Assembly: GCA_046294265.1 (NCBI GenBank)
Contig: JBKBKC010000011.1
Coordinates: forward strand, 87,268-151,267
Origin: JBKBKC01 sp046294265
Lineage (GTDB): Bacteria > Pseudomonadota > Alphaproteobacteria > Rhodobacterales > Rhodobacteraceae
DNA: 64,000 nt
Direction: 5' to 3'
Every line of letters begins with the position of its first letter. Position 1 is the stretch's first letter. The translations under genes and the position numbers were made by a program. Under the pieces are notes generated by a model, which saw nothing but the letters and a program-made list of their open reading frames with translations, did not search any database and was not told where the DNA came from. This document shows, one piece after another, positions 60,418 through 64,000 of this stretch.

Positions 60418-60990
60418 TCAGGCGGAGGGCAGTCGATAGACCCGTCCGCGCCCTTCGACCTTCTCCGAGGTCACTTCGAGCCCGAGCTTCTTCTTCAGCG
60501 CTCCGGCCATCGCACCCCTCACCGTGTGAGCTGCCCATTCGAGGGCAACCATGATCTCCTCGATGGTCGCACCGTCCGGTGCGCGCAGCATGGCGATCAG
60601 CGTGGCCTGCTTGGTGCCCTCGCGCAGCGTGCGCGCCTTAGGCGCTGCGTCGGGTTCGGCGGGGGTCTCGGGCGCGGGCCCTTCCGTCGGCGCGTCCGTC
60701 GCGCCCAAGGGTGCACTGTTCGCGCCTTCGGGCTCGATGCCGATGGCGACGAGGCCCGCTTCGGTGGCGACCAGCGTGGTGCCGTGGCCGTCGCCGGTTT
60801 CGCGCCACATGGGTTCGCCCTTGCGCAGGTGGGCGTCGACTTCTTCGAGGTAGCCCTTGGCGATCAACGCGCCGACCACCTTGGCGGCGGCACCGCCGCG
60901 CAGGCTCTCGGGCAGCGGCAGGGCGATGCGCTCAGGCCGCTGGGCGGCGGCGCTCAGGATCAGGGCTTGGGTGTCGGAAAGCTGGGTCAT
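60418..60990 (-). CDS. DUF3489 domain-containing protein
   Basis: 190 residues from the ATG at 60990 (MTQLSDTQALILSAAAQRPE). The N-terminal helical region is followed by an acidic/proline linker and a C-terminal winged-helix-like DUF3489 domain (REGTKQATLIAMLRAPDGAT, then IEEIMVALEWAAHTVRGAMA). Family members accompany serine recombinases and DUF2924 in alphaproteobacteria; here it is 23 kb away. It may be a transcription regulator of the element. Confidence 0.85.
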   Translation of the reverse strand: MTQLSDTQALILSAAAQRPERIALPLPESLRGGAAAKVVGALIAKGYLEEVDAHLRKGEPMWRETGDGHGTTLVATEAGLVAIGIEPEGANSAPLGATDAPTEGPAPETPAEPDAAPKARTLREGTKQATLIAMLRAPDGATIEEIMVALEWAAHTVRGAMAGALKKKLGLEVTSEKVEGRGRVYRLPSA

Positions 60991-61123
60991 CGTCGTCTCC
61001 CGTGTCGGGGCGCGCGGGATGCGGGCCCTTCTACGAGGCATTCGCCCGGCTTACGCGGCCCCACTGGGGCCACGGTCCGGGCTCATCCCGCGCAGGGCGG
61101 GGCTGGCGCGATGGCTGGGTGGG

Positions 61124-61351
61124 CTATTCGGCGTGTTCTCCCTCGCCGAAAAGGAAATCGGTGATCTTCCGGAGGTCGCTGGCGACGCTGCCAATCGAGC
61201 CGACGCTGCCCCAATTGACCGCTTCCGGATCGAAGTTGAAATGGTCGTCGCTGAGCGCCTGAAGTCGGGCGAGCATCGCATCGATCTCGGCTTTCTTGCC
61301 GATGAAGGCATCAAGGGCTTTCGTGTTTTCGGTCGCGCGGCGGGTGGTCAT
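61124..61351 (-). CDS. Small phage hypothetical protein
   Basis: 75 residues from the ATG at 61351 (MTTRRATENTKALDAFIGKK). Helical, with IDAMLARLQALSDDHFNFDP. It precedes DUF3489 in the leftward run of five small genes with short gaps. An AGCAATATCAT motif is upstream at 61434. No family is recognised. Confidence 0.65.
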   Translation of the reverse strand: MTTRRATENTKALDAFIGKKAEIDAMLARLQALSDDHFNFDPEAVNWGSVGSIGSVASDLRKITDFLFGEGEHAE

Positions 61352-61454
61352 GGCGGTGGCTCCTTGGGGTGAGTTGCATCGTTTTCCTGTGAGGACCATC
61401 GCTCTAGTAGCGTGATTGTCGTAGGTAAATCGCAGCAATATCATGACTTTATGA

Positions 61455-61817
61455 TCATGCGATCCGGTGCGAATCGGTTAGCGCAGCCTGCTCTGCCTCA
61501 TGGCGCTGGGCGGCGTCGGGCGGATCGCGACGGGCGTTGACCATAGCGACGAACAGCGCGCGGGCGATGGTGGCGACTTCGTCGGCCCCGGCGCTGCTGA
61601 GGTCGACATCGTGGATCGCGATGGCCTCGCCCAGATCGGTCAGGGCGTATATCGTGGCGAACTCGGCCTCGGTCGGGTCGCAGGTTTCGGTGTCGCGATC
61701 ATGTTCGGACACGGCGACGCTGCGGCAGAAGCGCAGATCAAACCCGATGGCGCATTCGCGGCGGATGACCTCTGTCAGGGTTTCGCCCTCAGAGAGGCAG
61801 TTGGGGGTCAGTGTCAT
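61455..61817 (-). CDS. Phage hypothetical protein
   Basis: 120 residues (MTLTPNCLSEGETLTEVIRR). It contains EAEFATIYALTDLGEAIAIH and a helical C-terminus. The start overlaps the upstream gene by 4 bp. No function can be assigned. Confidence 0.65.
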   Translation of the reverse strand: MTLTPNCLSEGETLTEVIRRECAIGFDLRFCRSVAVSEHDRDTETCDPTEAEFATIYALTDLGEAIAIHDVDLSSAGADEVATIARALFVAMVNARRDPPDAAQRHEAEQAALTDSHRIA

Positions 61818-62119
61818 GGGGTTGCTCCTTCCGAGGCATGGGTTGCAGGGTCGAGTTCAGCCCAAGCCCCGTCCTGCCAGACGTAAAGATGGCAGAACTG
61901 GCAGGTCGGGCGCGGCAGGATCACCGGGTCGCGGAGCTTGTTGAAGGCTTCGATCTCGTCGGCCCGGACCTGCCGGATTTCGCGGGCAGCGCGGATATCC
62001 TCGGGCGTCCACGGGACAAGCGCGGGAAGCATGTGTTCGGGGTAGCCGTCGTAATGGGCGTAGATGTGGGCCCATTCGTCGGGCCCAATCTGGATTGCAA
62101 TCTGTGCGCGCGTGCTCAT
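61814..62119 (-). CDS. Phage hypothetical protein
   Basis: 101 residues (MSTRAQIAIQIGPDEWAHIY). HYDGYPEHMLPAL near residue 22 and a CXXC (TCQFCHLYVW) near residue 75 could bind a metal. Such proteins recur in this position of Rhodobacteraceae prophages. No family is named with confidence. Confidence 0.65.
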   Translation of the reverse strand: MSTRAQIAIQIGPDEWAHIYAHYDGYPEHMLPALVPWTPEDIRAAREIRQVRADEIEAFNKLRDPVILPRPTCQFCHLYVWQDGAWAELDPATHASEGATP

Positions 62120-62142
62120 GTGCGTTTCCTTTCCGGGGCGGT

Positions 62143-62355
62143 TCAGATCAGCCCGTGCTGCTGCAGGACCGGCACGACATCGGCCAACTCGATGGTGAGG
62201 CAGTCGATCCCGATCCGGCCCGCCATCTCGAAGACCTCGGAATTCAGGTTGATGTCGTTGAAATGGCCCTGCAGCGAGGCCACGCTCATCGCCTGAATGA
62301 AGCGGGCGCGGTCGATGAAAATGCGGGTCGTGTCGGTGGTGGTGGCGATGGCCAT
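62143..62355 (-). CDS. Small phage hypothetical protein
   Basis: 70 residues (MAIATTTDTTRIFIDRARFI), with LQGHFNDINLNSEVFEMAG. It is 23 bp upstream of the next gene in the leftward run. No family is recognised. Confidence 0.6.
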   Translation of the reverse strand: MAIATTTDTTRIFIDRARFIQAMSVASLQGHFNDINLNSEVFEMAGRIGIDCLTIELADVVPVLQQHGLI

Positions 62356-62367
62356 GATCGTGTCCCT

Positions 62368-62595
62368 TCAGGATTGGGGTTTGGTCGTTTCAGCGGCGCG
62401 GCGTCCGGCTTCAAAGGCCGCCTCTAGCGCCGAGCGGATCGCCCAGACGGCGGTGTCTTGAAAATCGAGGCTGTCGGAGTTTCGCGTCTCGAGGGTTTCA
62501 AGGAAGAGGTGCCGTTCGGCGATCTCAAGCAGCAAGGCGTCGCGGGCGGCTTCGTCGTTCATCGAACTGTGACCCGTGTTCTTTGGTGCGCGCAT
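62368..62595 (-). CDS. Small phage hypothetical protein
   Basis: 75 residues. GGAGAGAG lies close before the ATG at 62595, which supports that start over ATG 62562. Helical (ALLLEIAERHLFLETLETRN). First gene of the leftward run; it diverges from the terminase small subunit gene with a 130-bp gap that contains an AGCAATATCAT motif. Confidence 0.6.
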   Translation of the reverse strand: MRAPKNTGHSSMNDEAARDALLLEIAERHLFLETLETRNSDSLDFQDTAVWAIRSALEAAFEAGRRAAETTKPQS

Positions 62596-62725
62596 GGCTC
62601 TCTCCGATTCTTGTCTGAGGGTGCGCGATGCACCCGTTTCTTGAGACCAAGAATCGCTCCGGCGCGATGTCTAATCAACTGAATTCGTAGCAATATCATT
62701 GCTATAAACTGCACGGGGATGCGCG

Positions 62726-63334
62726 ATGCAGGGGCTGAGCGAACGCCAATATGCCGCCCGCGTGGGCCTGTCGCGCGGGGCGATCCAGAAGGCCAAGGAG
62801 GCCGGACGGCTGGTCCTGCATACCGATGGCAGCATTGATGCCGAGGCGTCAGATCAGCGTCGCGTTGCGATGACAGATCCGGCAAAATCGCGTGCAGCGC
62901 CGACAGTGCGCCCTGTGGCGAACCCTGCGCCCAAGCTGAAGCCCGTGCCCGAGGCGGCCGTGGCCGCTGTGGGCGAGACGCTGCGCGAAGAGGGTCTGGC
63001 GGCACCAGCGGTCGGCGGGGGCACGACCTATCTGCAGGCCAAGACCGCCAACGAGGTGCTGAAAGCACAGGAACGCCGCATCCGGCTGCAAAAGCTGAAG
63101 GGCGAGCTGGTCGACCGCGCGCGGGCGGAAACGCTGATGTTCCGGCTGGCACGCGAGGAACGTGACGGCTGGGTGACATGGCCTGCGCGTGTTGCCGCAC
63201 TCATGGCCTCGGAACTGGTCGCAACATTGGGAGACGGGATCACAGTGGAGGCGGCGCTGATGCAGAAGGTTCTGGAAGCTCATGTCCGCGCCCAACTCGA
63301 CAGCCTTGCCGACATTCGCAGCGGCCTTGGATGA
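62726..63334 (+). CDS. Phage terminase small subunit-like protein
   Basis: 202 residues. The N-terminal HTH-type segment (LSERQYAARVGLSRGAIQKA) fits DNA-recognition domains of small terminases. A proline/alanine linker precedes a helical region (TTYLQAKTANEVLKAQERRI, then LVDRARAETLMFRLARE). It overlaps the large terminase gene by 53 bp, as small and large subunits often do. The call rests on position and motif. Confidence 0.75.
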   Translation: MQGLSERQYAARVGLSRGAIQKAKEAGRLVLHTDGSIDAEASDQRRVAMTDPAKSRAAPTVRPVANPAPKLKPVPEAAVAAVGETLREEGLAAPAVGGGTTYLQAKTANEVLKAQERRIRLQKLKGELVDRARAETLMFRLAREERDGWVTWPARVAALMASELVATLGDGITVEAALMQKVLEAHVRAQLDSLADIRSGLG

Positions 63335-64000
63335 GGATGTCGCGGCGTTCGATGGCGCCAAGGATCTGCTGCGCCAGTGGTCTCGGGGCATCCGGCCCGA
63401 CCCTGATCTGACGGTGTCGCAATGGGCGGACCAGCACCGCTGGCTGTCGTCGCGCGCCTCGGCTGAACCGGGCCGGTATCGCACCGCGCGCACGCCCTAT
63501 ATGCGAGAGATCATGGATGCGCTCTCGCCGGTCAGCCCGGTGCAACGGGTTGTGTTCATGAAGGCGGCACAGGTGGGCGCGACGGAAGCGGGCAACTGTT
63601 TTATCGGCTTTGTCATGCACCACGCGCCGGGGCCGATGCTGGCGGTCCAGCCGACGGTGGAACTGGCCAAGCGCAACTCGCGCCAGCGGATCGACCCGCT
63701 GATCGAGGAAAGCCCGGAATTGCGCGAGCGGGTCAAACCGGCGCGGTCGCGCGACGCGGGCAACACCATGCTGTCGAAGGAATTCGCGGGTGGCATCCTG
63801 ATCATGACGGGGGCCAACTCGGCGGTGGGCCTGCGCTCCACCCCGGCGCGGTATCTGTTTCTCGACGAGGTCGATGCCTATCCGGCCTCGGCTGATGAGG
63901 AAGGCGATCCGGTCAGCCTGGCAGAAGCGCGCTCGCTGACCTTCGCCCATCGGCGCAAGGCGCTGTTGATCTCCACCCCCACCATTCGGGGGCTGAGCCG
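63282..64000 (+). CDS. Phage terminase large subunit (GpA-like), partial at window end
   Basis: 239 codons are visible from the ATG at 63282 and the frame is open at 64000. VVFMKAAQVGATEAGNCF is a GpA-type Walker A-like segment near residue 93 and RYLFLDEVDAYPASADEEGD the Walker B near residue 190, followed by FAHRRKALLISTPTI. The protein cuts and packages phage DNA. Full length in this family is about 600-680 residues, so roughly two thirds lie beyond the window. Confidence 0.88.
   Translation, partial: MSAPNSTALPTFAAALDEDVAAFDGAKDLLRQWSRGIRPDPDLTVSQWADQHRWLSSRASAEPGRYRTARTPYMREIMDALSPVSPVQRVVFMKAAQVGATEAGNCFIGFVMHHAPGPMLAVQPTVELAKRNSRQRIDPLIEESPELRERVKPARSRDAGNTMLSKEFAGGILIMTGANSAVGLRSTPARYLFLDEVDAYPASADEEGDPVSLAEARSLTFAHRRKALLISTPTIRGLS

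Larger units (their letters stand above)
35504..64000. mobile_element. Recombinase module and adjoining prophage-like region (right end outside window)
   Basis: A run of recombinase, replication, recombination, modification and packaging genes in phage-typical order, ending in terminase at the window edge. Attachment sites are not identified. The left limit could be the recombinase module (taken here), the tRNA-Ser at 24840, or 40431 where the phage-like backbone starts. Evidence is gene content and order only. Confidence 0.6.

Noticed and set aside
62726..63334. Gene transfer agent (GTA) rather than prophage
   Set aside because: Rhodobacter GTA clusters lack replication genes such as primase and resolvase and have a different gene order; this region has a full early replication module.

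Overview
The window reads as high-GC alphaproteobacterial DNA, most likely from the Rhodobacteraceae (Rhodobacter/Paracoccus-type). The support is the family-restricted DUF6477 and DUF6456 proteins, the long-form dCTP deaminase, the OlsB-type acyltransferase, the gene order DUF177-rpmF-plsX-fabH-ihfA-merR, and the palindromic repeat behind lipA. I worked only from the sequence and the translated reading frames; no database search was run, so family names rest on motif recognition.

Positions 1-22603 are ordinary chromosome: the tail of an MttB-type methyltransferase, a DUF6477 protein, a DUF6456 regulator, lipA, argS, a SPOR-domain protein, nagZ, scpA, scpB, a dCTP deaminase, tRNA-Pro(GGG), then a leftward run that starts at DUF177 and reads rpmF, plsX, fabH, ihfA and a MerR regulator. 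After these come bamE, msrB, an OlsB-like acyltransferase, an MFS exporter, a DsbA-family oxidoreductase and an acyl-CoA synthetase. A decayed aquaporin-like gene lies upstream of lipA.

Positions 22710-24840 form a junction. A 5'-truncated IS256-family element carries, in its 3' tail, a second IS256-family element that keeps its terminal repeats and an 8-bp target duplication but whose transposase has lost its central region. A tRNA-Ser(GCU) follows, a plausible attachment site for foreign DNA.

Positions 25198-35349 hold one leftward three-gene operon: an HTH-SNF2 helicase, a DUF1156 DNA methyltransferase and a DUF499 ATPase. This matches the gene content of helicase-methylase-ATPase (Hma) anti-phage loci. 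Next to it is a four-gene large-serine-recombinase module (35504-37852) and an unrecognised two-gene cassette (38132-40313).

From 40431 to the window end the DNA is a temperate-phage-like early region running into packaging genes: a sigma factor, a Sak4-like ATPase, an SSB-like protein, a Cas4-like nuclease, a RecD-like helicase, a Toprim/VapE primase-helicase, a RuvC-like resolvase, DUF6362, a ParB-methyltransferase fusion, a cytosine methyltransferase, DUF7220, small DUF genes, and terminase small and large subunits. Most genes overlap by 4 bp or are spaced by a few bases, as in one transcriptional programme.

The phage backbone is broken by accessory cargo. At 50462-54578 there is a cluster of HTH, ImmA/IrrE protease, PIN-like protein, a BpsA-like transferase and two copies of an unrecognised protein family. 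At 59635-60234 there is a gene with a HEPN-type Rx4H motif. At 59427-59559 a 133-bp palindromic insert cleanly disrupts the DUF7220 gene. An array of CCCAACC heptamers at 54752-55043 lies between divergent genes and may be a replication or regulatory region. The best candidates for something undescribed are the 50462-54578 cluster, the 133-bp insert, the two-frame 3' half of the cytosine methyltransferase gene, and the 38132-40313 pair.
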